Assembly: GCA_910577235.1 (NCBI GenBank)
Contig: CAJTMX010000011.1
Location: 45,724-109,723, forward strand
Length of the DNA stretch: 64,000 bases
Direction: 5' to 3'
Origin: an uncultured Acetatifactor sp.
Lineage (GTDB): Bacteria > Bacillota > Clostridia > Lachnospirales > Lachnospiraceae
Shown: one piece after another, positions 1-8,643 of the stretch
How positions within the stretch are numbered: the first letter of the stretch is position 1
Layout of the letters: each line of letters opens with the position of its first letter
The notes under the pieces: generated by a model
The model's input: only the letters and a program-made list of their open reading frames with translations
What the model was told of the DNA's origin: nothing
Databases searched by the model: none
Made by a program: the position numbers and the translations under genes

Positions 1-337
1 GAACCATTATCCATATACCGGATAACCGTCCTTTCTTTGAATACTTCCACTTCTCTCTAAACAGCATCGTACCACCCTACCATACGGAGGCAGTCTTGTC
101 ATGTGAAAGTCTATGCTTTTTTTACGAAATTTCCCTGCCGCTGCCCGGCCTACGACTATTCCCCAATGTCTGCCATGCATCCTTCCCCATAGCACACTAA
201 AAACACTCAAACAAGCCCCTGATGAACCATGTTTCTCATTGTGCTATCTTTTTCGCAAAAAGGCTCGCTTTCTGTAAAATTGGTGCGAATTATTTTTTCC
301 TTTCAAGGCTGATGCGGAGCCTCACGATCCGTAAACG
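1..337. other. Left-edge stretch without a supported gene
   Basis: I see no convincing gene here. A 67-codon reading frame on the minus strand (7-210) has no plausible ribosome site and no recognisable motif. The stretch is simply the DNA downstream of the leftward ABC exporter operon, beyond its terminator. Confidence 0.5.
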
Positions 338-364
338 AAAAAAAGGGCTGACGCCAGCCCCTTT
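338..364 (-). terminator. Rho-independent terminator of the ABC exporter operon
   Basis: Read on the minus strand this is a GGGCTG stem, a GCGT loop and CAGCCC, followed at once by seven T residues. It lies about 20 bases past the stop codon of the last exporter gene, which is where the leftward operon should end. Confidence 0.85.
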
Positions 365-384
365 GATACGGCATTTTCAGGAAT

Positions 385-2202
385 CTAGGTTGTAACATAG
401 TACTGTGCCTGGGCGTTCCACATCTGTGAATATCGCCCGTCGCTCTTCAAAAGCTGTTCATGTGTACTCTGCTCGATCACCTGCCCGTTATCCATGACAA
501 TGATCGTGTCGCAGAACTTACAGGATGTCAGCCGATGAGATATGTATATAACTCCCCGGGAACCGATCAGTTCCGCAAGTCTTGTGTAGACGTCGAATTC
601 TGCCTGAGGATCCAGCGCAGCTGTTGGCTCATCCAGGATCACCAACGATGCATCCTTATAAATTGCACGCGCAATGGCGATCTTCTGTGCTTCCCCTCCT
701 GATATATCTACGCCGTCTTTTTCATATTCCCTGTAAAGAACCGTATCCAATCCATTTTCCAGAGATTTCATCCATTCTCCCATTCCTGCTCGATTTAAAG
801 CATCCTCTGCGCGCTCTGGGTCAAAGGTATCGGAGGAAGCGACCACACTGCCTAACAAAAAGGAAAACAGTGAAAAATCCTGAAATACAACGGCAAGAAG
901 ATTCCGATAGGTGTCTTCGTCAAAATCCCATATATCCACACCATCCAAAAGAATGCTTCCATGATCCGGCCGATACAGACGGCATAAAAGTTTGATCAAA
1001 GTTGTTTTACCACTACCGTTAAGACCGACAATTGCGGTTTTATGTCTGGCATCAATTTTGACATTCAGCCCGTCTATCGCCGGCTGATCCGTACCGGGAT
1101 AGGTAAAGGAGACATTTCTGAATTCGATTTCCTTCATGCTTTTCGGTTTGACCATGCCTTCTCGAGTCTTTGGCGTCTCAATCTCAATATAATCCAGGGT
1201 ACTGGCCAGTCTGTCCATATCCACCTGAAGTTCAGCCCTTGTCTGCAGAAGCGAGGAAAGACCGGTTGATAACTGAAACAGAGCCTGCGCATACTGTACG
1301 ACATATCCGATAGCAATCTGTCCCACGTAGGCACAGAACGCGGCCATCAGATAAGATAAGCCGATTAGCAGGCTGTTCGATCCACCCTTGATCATTCCAC
1401 CTGCAAAATTGATCCCAGACAGTCTCAGCGCGTGCTCATGTACCTTCTCATTTTCTTCCTTTACACTCGGTTCAATGAGGGAAGAGGCTCCATAGATTAG
1501 GATATCCTTGATGCCACGGTAACTGATTGCCTGGCTCCCCTCCGTCATACTTTGGAAACGACTCCTGCTCTCTGTCTGCGTCATTCTGCCCATTTCATCA
1601 GATTCGCGTTTGCTGTAGTATCTGTCAAAGAAAAGAGCGCTTGCCACGGAAAGTATCAGCATTATGAGGATTGTTCCGAAAAGATATCCGTTTTTATCTG
1701 CGATTGACCGGACCAACAGCGGAACAAGAATTATGACAGAGACAACAATACCTGTTATCTGTTGAACGATCTGCTGTACCTTGGCTGTTACACCGAAAAA
1801 GCCACTGCCCCAGCTGCGATCGGTCTTGATCCTGCTTTGCATCTGTCGCGTTTTTTCGCTGTCCATCTGCGAATACTCCATCGTCATGGTCGTGCGTGCA
1901 ATCAGCGTTTCAAAGCTGTATGAGATGTTCTGGCTCATGACATTTACGGTTTTCTCCATCCATGATCTCAATACATTGACGATCATCGTAACCAGAGCGC
2001 CTGCCAGTGCAAAAAGCATCACTGTTTTAAAATCCCTCTGAATAACGATCCTGTTGATCACCTGTGCCATGACAAGCACGGGAAGATAGCCTGCTAGGGT
2101 CTGCAGGATCCCATTTGCCGTGATATACGGGAAAAACCGGGAATCCATACGACGGAGCAATGCAAAAGATCTGCGGACAGTGCTGTCGGATTTATGCTTC
2201 AT
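385..2202 (-). CDS. ABC exporter, fused membrane and ATPase domains (second subunit)
   Basis: This is a half-transporter of the ABC exporter class, about 605 residues: an N-terminal membrane domain with several hydrophobic segments (roughly residues 20-310) and a C-terminal ATPase. The Walker A motif GLNGSGKTT sits near residue 394, the signature SGGEAQ near 499 and the Walker B/DEPTAALDP block near 520. An ATG two codons upstream is possible, but the chosen start lies 9 bases from AGGAGG while the earlier one is only 3 bases away. The gene overlaps the end of the preceding exporter gene, so the two are probably translated together and form a heterodimer. Location beside a truncated YcaO gene suggests export of a modified peptide, but the substrate cannot be read from the sequence. 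Confidence 0.85.
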   Translation of the reverse strand: MKHKSDSTVRRSFALLRRMDSRFFPYITANGILQTLAGYLPVLVMAQVINRIVIQRDFKTVMLFALAGALVTMIVNVLRSWMEKTVNVMSQNISYSFETLIARTTMTMEYSQMDSEKTRQMQSRIKTDRSWGSGFFGVTAKVQQIVQQITGIVVSVIILVPLLVRSIADKNGYLFGTILIMLILSVASALFFDRYYSKRESDEMGRMTQTESRSRFQSMTEGSQAISYRGIKDILIYGASSLIEPSVKEENEKVHEHALRLSGINFAGGMIKGGSNSLLIGLSYLMAAFCAYVGQIAIGYVVQYAQALFQLSTGLSSLLQTRAELQVDMDRLASTLDYIEIETPKTREGMVKPKSMKEIEFRNVSFTYPGTDQPAIDGLNVKIDARHKTAIVGLNGSGKTTLIKLLCRLYRPDHGSILLDGVDIWDFDEDTYRNLLAVVFQDFSLFSFLLGSVVASSDTFDPERAEDALNRAGMGEWMKSLENGLDTVLYREYEKDGVDISGGEAQKIAIARAIYKDASLVILDEPTAALDPQAEFDVYTRLAELIGSRGVIYISHRLTSCKFCDTIIVMDNGQVIEQSTHEQLLKSDGRYSQMWNAQAQYYVTT

Positions 2203-3994
2203 TTGCATCTACCTCCTGATAATATCTGCTTTGTATCTCGAAAAGATGTGCATATTTGCCATGACGCCGAAGCAGTTCTTCGTGGGTCCCATCCTCTTCA
2301 ATATGCCCATTGTCCAGCAAAATAATCCGATCAAGGAAACGGGTACTTGCCAGTCTGTGAGAAATGTAAATACAGGTTCTTATCCCGCACAGGGCATGGA
2401 AGAATGAATAGGTTTCACTTTCCGCCAAAGCGTCCAGAGCTGCTGTAGGTTCATCCAATATCCACAGCGCTGCGCCGGATCGATACAGCATTCTTGCCAT
2501 CATCAGTTTTTGTTGCTGACCGCCGGAAAGCTCAATCCCATTTTCATCCACGGCCCTTGTCATCTGTGTATTCAGACCGGAAGAACACTTCTCAACCGTT
2601 TCATAAAGTCCAACACGTTTAAGACAGTCTTCCACCCTCCCGATATCAGTCTTTTCAATTGGTTTCATGGAGATATTCTCCGCTATGCTGTACGGAAGAA
2701 TGAGACTGTCCTGGAAAACCGCCCCAATCTGATCCGCCCTCTGCTCAAATGTCATCTGCTCTGCAGGTCTTCCGTTTATTAGAATCTGCCCGGACTGAGG
2801 GGAATATAGTCCGCAAAGAAGCTTTACCAGGGTTGTTTTCCCGGCTCCGTTTACTCCCACCAAAGCAAGTTTTTCTCCTGCCGAAATCTTCAGGTTGATA
2901 TGGTCCAGTATATTATGTGCACCGTCATAAGAAAAGCAAACATCCCGAAGTTCTACAGTTACATTGGGAACAGATGCCTGCATGGTCTCTTCACCGGTTC
3001 GTTCCGTTTCCTCCGTGGCGCTGAAATAGGAACTGACTGCAGCAATCCCCGTACATCCCAGACAGAGTGTGCCGTAGCTTTGTATGAAGTTGGTTACAAA
3101 CCCTGTCAGCTGTCCGATGACGCCGAAATACAGCACAAATTCGCTGATCGTTATGTGGTTGTTACATACCTCATAAACAAGATATCCATAAGCAACCGCA
3201 TCTCTCATAAAGGAAGTGACGGCAGAAAAAACATTATTGCCCAGAATCCTCTGCTGAAACTCATTGTTGATCTCCCGAAGTTTCCCCAGGCTTTTATCCA
3301 TAACCGTACAAAGCCAATCACTCATTCTGTACAGGCGGATATCTTTCCCGATTTTCGTATTCTGAAAAGCATTGATCAGATAAAAATACTTTCTCATCTC
3401 AGCTGCCTGTTCATCCTGCCGCTTCTCATTGGCTTTCTGCGTGCGTTTGAGTGTAAAATAACTCAGAGCCGACAGTGCTGCCATCACAAGGATCAAAAGC
3501 GGGCTCAGACGGCTCAGCATTCCTGCATAGATTACGAAACTGGCGACGCAGATGATTAGGTTCATCACCCCTTCAAGCAATAACCTGACATCCGCTCCCC
3601 ACAAACAAACCTGGCGAGCTTTCTCATATGCTTTTTGACCGACATCGCTTTCCGTATATTCATATTTTGCATCCAATCTTCTTAAGAACAGGCGGTAAAG
3701 CAGATTCCGTCCCATGTACAGCTGTCGCATTCCTCTTCCGCCTTGCACTCCCGAACAAGCACAGGAAACAACAACATACGCAACCGTGATCAGTATGACA
3801 CCGGTCCACTGCGGTGAATCCGCATCGCTCCCGACAACCGCCACAGCATAGGAAGGAATATATACCATCAATACAGAAGATGCGAGCGTAAGCAGCACGC
3901 AAAGCACTACCATGACCAGGAGCACCGGCTCTTCTCTCAGGATATTCGAAAAAAGGAACTTCATTCCCTTTCGCACTGTGTGATGCTTCACCAT
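2192..3994 (-). CDS. ABC exporter, fused membrane and ATPase domains (first subunit)
   Basis: A 600-residue ABC exporter half-transporter with membrane helices in roughly residues 20-300 and an ATPase domain after that. Walker A is GVNGAGKTT near residue 380, the signature is LSGGQQQK near 488, followed by ILDEPTAALDA near 512. The start has AGAGAGG a few bases upstream. It precedes and slightly overlaps the other exporter gene and follows the YcaO remnant by under 40 bases on the same strand, so the three look like one transcription unit. Both ATPases keep their Walker motifs, which argues that the transporter could still work even though the YcaO gene is broken. The cargo is unknown. Confidence 0.85.
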   Translation of the reverse strand: MVKHHTVRKGMKFLFSNILREEPVLLVMVVLCVLLTLASSVLMVYIPSYAVAVVGSDADSPQWTGVILITVAYVVVSCACSGVQGGRGMRQLYMGRNLLYRLFLRRLDAKYEYTESDVGQKAYEKARQVCLWGADVRLLLEGVMNLIICVASFVIYAGMLSRLSPLLILVMAALSALSYFTLKRTQKANEKRQDEQAAEMRKYFYLINAFQNTKIGKDIRLYRMSDWLCTVMDKSLGKLREINNEFQQRILGNNVFSAVTSFMRDAVAYGYLVYEVCNNHITISEFVLYFGVIGQLTGFVTNFIQSYGTLCLGCTGIAAVSSYFSATEETERTGEETMQASVPNVTVELRDVCFSYDGAHNILDHINLKISAGEKLALVGVNGAGKTTLVKLLCGLYSPQSGQILINGRPAEQMTFEQRADQIGAVFQDSLILPYSIAENISMKPIEKTDIGRVEDCLKRVGLYETVEKCSSGLNTQMTRAVDENGIELSGGQQQKLMMARMLYRSGAALWILDEPTAALDALAESETYSFFHALCGIRTCIYISHRLASTRFLDRIILLDNGHIEEDGTHEELLRRHGKYAHLFEIQSRYYQEVDANEA

Positions 3995-4032
3995 ACTACC
4001 TCTCTTTCAATAAATGTTCTCCCTATGCCCTG

Positions 4033-5268
4033 TCACATAACAGCTTCGCGACATAATGCAATGAATTTTCTGAAATCTTCGTTCATATAATTATGATCCG
4101 ACTGTATCATAGAAGTCTGTAGTTTTTCCCATGTGTCATAACAGCATTTCCCTCTCAGATTGCAGGTTTCACAGTTTGGACAGGACGGTATCTTAAAACC
4201 ATTCTTGTGGATTCTAATCAAGTTATTTACTTCTTCAATGATTTTTTCGTTCGATCCAAATCCACAGAAGTATTCCATGATCTGCTCATCCCGAACTTCC
4301 TCCTTAAATGCTTTAATAATCACCTTATCCACCTGTCTTATTACTTCATTCACTCTTGCATCAACATTATAGATATCAATGTATTTCTCTGCAATATCAT
4401 ATTCTTTTAAGTACAAAGCAAGATACGCTGCAAACAGATATGGACTATAAATGTAAGGTGCGTCCGATATGTGGGTAGTGATAACTCCCAGAAGTTTTGT
4501 CATGCTGAATGCGTAAGTATATGCCGGGTATTGAAGAATATTCAGAATACAGTTTAGGGTATCCTTCGTTAAATATTTGCCCGCCTCAACTGTCGTACGG
4601 AACTTACGAATTGACTTCAGCGTATTATACAAACCGATTTCCTTATCTGTAGGATAATACAAAGATGCACATACATCAGGCATGACAATTCTGATACAAG
4701 GTACGCCATATTTAGTATAGTTTATCAAACCAACTGTGTCCGCTATCGTTTTGCACCTTTCTAACATAAACTTGACGGCCCCATCATTTGTAATGACGCT
4801 ATCACAAAACCCGGATATGATATCTGTTGTGTTTGCTATACTTCTAAAGAACCCTCGAGGAAGTCTGCCGGTGCCATCAATTTCCGCTCTGATATGATCG
4901 TATGCTCTATCATCGCTAAACCAAAAACCTTTCACCGCAGTATCGGAAACATAGCACTCATTCATACGCAAACGGAAATTCAAATCAAAACTCAGTCCCT
5001 GAAATACTTCCGTTATACAGCGCTGAAGTGCGATGTCCACATTTGCATCAGCCCCCAGTTTGAAATAATACTTTGTCATACTAGGGTCAAAAATTAGAAC
5101 TCCGATAACCGGCAACTTGCCACCAAGAGAACAGTCAATAACGCGTACATGGTATTTCCGCGATTCTATCGCCTGGATCAGTTTATAAGAATTCAGATTT
5201 GCATAAGCCTGCTCTCCTATCGCCTTAAAAACATCATCATATTTCTCTTTATATATAAAATGATATTT
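4033..5268 (-). pseudogene. YcaO-family protein, N-terminally deleted
   Basis: The open frame runs back to a TGA at 5269-5271 and holds about 411 codons without a good ATG start; the first usable codon is a TTG near 5115. The segment GGKLPVIGVLIFDPS followed by FKLGADANVDIALQRC and ITEVFQG matches the middle of YcaO proteins, which use ATP to activate peptide backbone amides for azoline or thioamide formation. The expected N-terminal part, with the glutamates that bind ATP and magnesium, is absent. The C-terminal third is helical (LFAAYLALYLKEYDIAEKYI is TPR-like, as in E. coli YcaO) and ends in a cysteine-rich CPNCETCNLRGKCC motif. I infer that the gene is inactive, truncated near a decayed transposase that lies just beyond. 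Seen: the match and the missing start. Inferred: loss of function. Confidence 0.7.
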
Positions 5269-5365
5269 TCAGTCTTTATGAGTAATGCGATAATATGTAT
5301 TATAATATTATGAATGTTTCTGGTAACATTTTTCAATGTCGCTATGTTCACAAATCTTACCCTAG

Positions 5366-5548
5366 GAGATGTGCGCAAGATGTGTAAACCACATCAACAG
5401 CGAACCCAGAAATAGGCTGAACGGGCGCACACCCTATAAGCTGACAAACCACACTTATGATTTGGAACCACTCAAGGCATTGCAGCTCTAGTATGTTGCA
5501 CCCGATGAAGTGGTGCTGTCCCCGAAGCTGCTGAAAAATAACCCGTAA
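5366..5548 (+). pseudogene. Remnant of a transposase C-terminus (IS30-like)
   Basis: One frame reads VNHINSEPRNRLNGRTPYKL and then TNHTYDLEPLKALQL, a TAG at 5489-5491, and YVAPDEVVLSPKLLKNNP before a stop. This is the look of an IS30-type transposase tail (the NxRPRKxLxGRTPY block). It has an internal stop and no body upstream, so it is a decayed fragment. It faces the truncated YcaO gene and may mark the insertion or deletion that removed that gene's start. Confidence 0.6.
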
Positions 5549-5577
5549 ACTTATAAATTACATCGCCGCCGGGGTAA

Positions 5578-5618
5578 CTTCTATAAAAAGCCACTCATGC
5601 CTGTAGAAGTTATTTTTT
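5578..5618 (+). terminator. Terminator-like hairpin after the transposase remnant
   Basis: AACTTCTA and TAGAAGTT form an 8-bp stem with a loop of about 19 bases, followed by a run of T. Position just after the transposase remnant fits its old terminator. Confidence 0.5.
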
Positions 5619-5757
5619 ACCACACTTATTTCGAGAGGTCTGGTGGGCATACCCAGATTTTAAGGTTATTCATAAATTTACTATAATATATTTTAACATA
5701 GAATTTGGTTCTGTACACTATAAAATTTTAAATTTGTGGCATTTTTAAAGGTAATGT

Positions 5758-6090
5758 TTGCATACGGGACTAACTTCGGGAATTCACGACCGCAGGAAAC
5801 AGCTACGTATGACACAAGATGAACTTGCCGAAAAAGTAGGCATCACACCGCAGACAGTCTCAACCGCTGAACTAGGCAAAAAGGCACTGCGCCCGGAAAA
5901 TATCATCCGTATCTGTTCTGCACTGGAAGTCAGCACTGACTACCTGCTCCTGGGTAAAGTGAACGGCCACGACCATTCTGTCCTGTCTGCTAAAATTTCA
6001 GACCTTTTCCCTGCACAATATCGGCATCTGGAAGATATTGTGAACAGCTTCCTTGCTGCGCTTGGAGAAAAGAACACTCAGGGAAGATAA
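5758..6090 (+). CDS. Cro/CI-type helix-turn-helix regulator
   Basis: A 110-residue DNA-binding protein. Residues 8-62 form a typical HTH_3 domain: RKQLRMTQDELAEKVGITPQ, then VSTAELGKKALRPENIIRIC and a DYLLLG end. Such proteins usually repress mobile-element or phage promoters as dimers. The start is a TTG with AAAGG 7 bases upstream; an ATG four bases earlier is in another frame and gives no product. It is the only rightward gene in the left part of the element and sits convergent to the ParM operon. What it controls cannot be seen here. Confidence 0.75.
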   Translation: MHTGLTSGIHDRRKQLRMTQDELAEKVGITPQTVSTAELGKKALRPENIIRICSALEVSTDYLLLGKVNGHDHSVLSAKISDLFPAQYRHLEDIVNSFLAALGEKNTQGR

Positions 6091-6113
6091 TTACAAAATC
6101 TCCCCTGTGGTTT

Positions 6114-6530
6114 CTAACTGTTCCTGAATGCCGACATGGTATCTGCGATCATGGCCCATGTACCCTCGTCCATTTCATTTTGCCCTGCTTCCCGTTCAAC
6201 ATCATATCCCTGCTCCGATAACTCAGTGATTAGCTGTTCTTCCCTTATTGATTTCCCGTAACCTGTTCTATCTACGGTATTCTGTTTTCCATTATCCCTA
6301 TTATGCAGAATTTCCAATACAATCTTTTCTATGGCTGCCCTGTCTGCAGTTAATGGCAAAGAAATATCCGGCGCCTCCGGGCAGTTTACATAATGGAGAA
6401 CAGCATTAACAATAAACTGCGCCTTTCTGTGCGCTCCCTGTCTTTCCAGCAGGCGTATGACCGCGGCATGGGCAGGATCATTTTCATTGAACTTGATACT
6501 GAACCGCTCCCTGTTCTTCTTTCCGTCCAT
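6114..6530 (-). CDS. Small partner of ParM (ParR-like candidate)
   Basis: A 138-residue protein starting 4 bases after the ParM stop codon, with an AGGTGA ribosome site inside the end of parM. The N-terminal part (KKNRERFSIKFNENDP, then AHAAVIRLLERQG) looks like a short ribbon-helix-helix type domain as found in ParR/StbB-like DNA-binding adaptors; the rest is charged. In type II partition systems the adaptor gene follows the actin-like gene, so position and size suggest that it binds the centromere and links it to the filament. The family match is weak; function is inferred mainly from gene order. A longer frame upstream inside parM exists but lacks a ribosome site. Confidence 0.5.
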   Translation of the reverse strand: MDGKKNRERFSIKFNENDPAHAAVIRLLERQGAHRKAQFIVNAVLHYVNCPEAPDISLPLTADRAAIEKIVLEILHNRDNGKQNTVDRTGYGKSIREEQLITELSEQGYDVEREAGQNEMDEGTWAMIADTMSAFRNS

Positions 6531-6534
6531 AGGC

Positions 6535-7449
6535 TCACCTGTTCCTGGTTTCCATCTGATAGAGGAACTCGTACCCCTTCGCATTGGCATTGATATCCTC
6601 CACAAACAGGGCATTCTTTACCTTGCCTGAACTTTCGATCTGTTTCCGCAGCCGTGTTGCTCCACCGCCCACAAACACCACTTTGCCAGAGGATAAATCC
6701 AACATACGCTCCCTCAGCCCGTTGGCAAGGTCATTGACAAAATCCTGTGCCAGCTGCTCCACCAGGGAAACCACATCTGGAGAATATATGCCGGTTTTTC
6801 CCTCTAAGATACTGTCAATGTCCGTTTCATCCAGCAGGATGTCAAACTCCGAGTTTGCTTTTTTGCGTACCTGATTATAAAGCACAATCACTCCGTTTTC
6901 TAAGGAATCGCATACTGTCAGGTCTGCCCGTCCTGACCGCATCATCAGATAATCCGCCGTAAATCCTCCGATATCCACGATCAATACTTTGGGGCTGCCC
7001 ATCAGCCTGTCCATCATGGTCGCTGCTGCAGCATACGCCTGTGGATAACAGCGCACATCCTCAATATAAACAGTGTAAGTCCTGTCCCTATAAGTAAATC
7101 TTACCACACCACGATCCATAAAGTACCGGGTAAATGCCTTGTTCTGCGCCCCATAATGCGCCGGCGGGAGACCAACCGCAAGCTGGATACGCTGCGTATT
7201 CTCCCCGTATAGCCCTTTTGCCTGGAGCTCCTGCGCAATCCCGAACAGGGTGAGGATAAAGAAACGGTCGTCCTCTGTTTTGTCCCTCTTATACGGGATG
7301 CGCTGGTTTGACAGTATATAATACCTGTTCTGATACACCAATATATCACTGCCAAAAGGCTTTGTGGTACTCTCTGCCAGTCCTGACACAAAGGGCGGGC
7401 GGCAGGCGGTTTTCATCTGCTTGTTTCCGTGGTCGATCGCAATTAACAT
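6535..7449 (-). CDS. ParM/StbA-like actin-type ATPase
   Basis: A 304-residue actin-fold protein of the plasmid-segregation type. The first phosphate loop is IDHGNKQMK (residues 4-12), the second is VDIGGFTADY near residue 158, and the adenosine motif VFVGGGATRL lies near 262. These proteins form filaments that push plasmid copies apart. AAGGAGG precedes the ATG by 9 bases. A ParM on an integrated element suggests that the element, or its ancestor, spends time as an extrachromosomal circle that needs active partition. The ParR-like gene follows directly. Confidence 0.8.
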   Translation of the reverse strand: MLIAIDHGNKQMKTACRPPFVSGLAESTTKPFGSDILVYQNRYYILSNQRIPYKRDKTEDDRFFILTLFGIAQELQAKGLYGENTQRIQLAVGLPPAHYGAQNKAFTRYFMDRGVVRFTYRDRTYTVYIEDVRCYPQAYAAAATMMDRLMGSPKVLIVDIGGFTADYLMMRSGRADLTVCDSLENGVIVLYNQVRKKANSEFDILLDETDIDSILEGKTGIYSPDVVSLVEQLAQDFVNDLANGLRERMLDLSSGKVVFVGGGATRLRKQIESSGKVKNALFVEDINANAKGYEFLYQMETRNR

Positions 7450-7511
7450 AGTTTGTTGCCTCCTTTTTGGTTTTATACATATCCTTTACGCATGGATTAC
7501 GCATTTTTCAA

Positions 7512-7550
7512 CAAAAAAACAGCGAACCACCATTCCGTGATCCGCCGTTT
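7512..7550 (-). terminator. Strong terminator between the zinc-ribbon gene and parM
   Basis: On the minus strand AAACGGCG pairs with CGCTGTTT and GATCAC with GTGGTT (14 pairs including G-T), with a GGAATG loop, followed by a seven-T tract. It ends the long leftward operon just past the stop at 7558 and separates it from the parM unit. Confidence 0.75.
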
Positions 7551-7557
7551 CTTTGTT

Positions 7558-7926
7558 TTAGCTATTTTGTTCTTCCTCGTGATATTCTACAATGTACTGG
7601 CTTCCGTCTTCCTCCGTAACCACCGCAGGATACCGTACTTTGTTTCCTGCTAATACTAATGTATTAGCTGCAAAATCTGCAATTTCCCCAATGAAGTACA
7701 TATCCCACTCAAGATTCTCGTTTTCTGTCAGAGTCTTGCACATTTCGTACACCGCATTATATACTTCATCAACCCGTTTGCTTTGTCTGTCGCTCAACTC
7801 TACCTCTTTATCCGTCTCAAATGAACTTCCACATTCAGGACAAATGGTGAAGCTGCCCTCATTGTTCCCATAGATTTTTTCAAGGAAAAACTCATGCCCG
7901 CAGTTCAAACATTTTATGATATTCAT
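7558..7926 (-). CDS. Zinc-ribbon protein of unknown function
   Basis: A 122-residue protein with four cysteines in two CxxC pairs (C6, C9, C29, C32), a typical zinc ribbon, followed by a helical and acidic C-terminal part. GGAGG lies well placed before the ATG. It is the last gene of the leftward operon of the element. I do not recognise the family; a DNA- or protein-binding role is possible. Confidence 0.6.
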   Translation of the reverse strand: MNIIKCLNCGHEFFLEKIYGNNEGSFTICPECGSSFETDKEVELSDRQSKRVDEVYNAVYEMCKTLTENENLEWDMYFIGEIADFAANTLVLAGNKVRYPAVVTEEDGSQYIVEYHEEEQNS

Positions 7927-8001
7927 TTGTCTTTTCCACCTCCTTATCTTTTCTGATTTGCCATTCCGTGAAATATGCCTGTATGCAGCCTGTATTGGAT
8001 A

Positions 8002-8625
8002 TCAGGTATGCATACCAAAATATGCCTTCTGCATATCCTCCAGCCCATGCAGGATGATCCCTCCGCAGATTCCGGTTCCGCCGATACGCTCTTCCCGAAA
8101 GAAAAAGCTGTATGGAGCGTAACTGTCATCCACGATCCATATCCTCACTGCATCCGGCCACTGAAAATGACGCTCCAAAAACTTCCCAAGTTTTCTGCGA
8201 AGCCCCTTTATCCGGGCTATCTTTTCCAGATTGCTCCTGCTGCCAAATTCTATGACCGGCCTGCGGCTCTCCAAAAGGGAAAGCCGGCAACAGCTTTTTC
8301 CACCCTCACGGATGCTTTCATCAATACAATCCAGGAAATCCTGATAAGTGATAGATAATCTCTCCAAACGCCCTATCAGCTTATCCCCGCTGCTGTCCAG
8401 CCAGGAAACCTCGATTTTCAGCACATCTTCTCCTTCCTGGCTCTTGTGCAGATACATCCGCAGATAGGAATAGCCGTCGGCACTGAGAAGTTTCTGTTTT
8501 GCCTTCAAATCATCCAGCTCCCTGCGCCAAATTACAAACTGCTTTGATCTCCCATATTTTCTGGAATAGGTCCTCAATGAAATGAAATCCCCGTCCGCAG
8601 AAATCTTTATCATGATCCGTTCCAT
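8002..8625 (-). CDS. Unknown element protein next to PcfJ
   Basis: A 207-residue protein rich in Arg/Lys and beta-strand patterns, with no motif I can name. The start has GGAGAG 8 bases upstream and follows the PcfJ-like stop by 18 bases, so it belongs to the same operon. The sequence has no membrane segment or signal peptide and the frame is intact. Confidence 0.6.
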   Translation of the reverse strand: MERIMIKISADGDFISLRTYSRKYGRSKQFVIWRRELDDLKAKQKLLSADGYSYLRMYLHKSQEGEDVLKIEVSWLDSSGDKLIGRLERLSITYQDFLDCIDESIREGGKSCCRLSLLESRRPVIEFGSRSNLEKIARIKGLRRKLGKFLERHFQWPDAVRIWIVDDSYAPYSFFFREERIGGTGICGGIILHGLEDMQKAYFGMHT

Positions 8626-8643
8626 ACTCTGCCCTCTCCTTTC

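Noticed and set aside
385..3994. Naming the ABC exporter pair as a bacteriocin or lantibiotic exporter
   Set aside because: Neither protein has an N-terminal C39 peptidase domain and no precursor peptide was found, so the cargo stays open.
5754..5790. ATG at 5754 as the start of the HTH regulator
   Set aside because: It is out of frame with the helix-turn-helix and meets no product; TTG at 5758 is in frame and well spaced from AAAGG.
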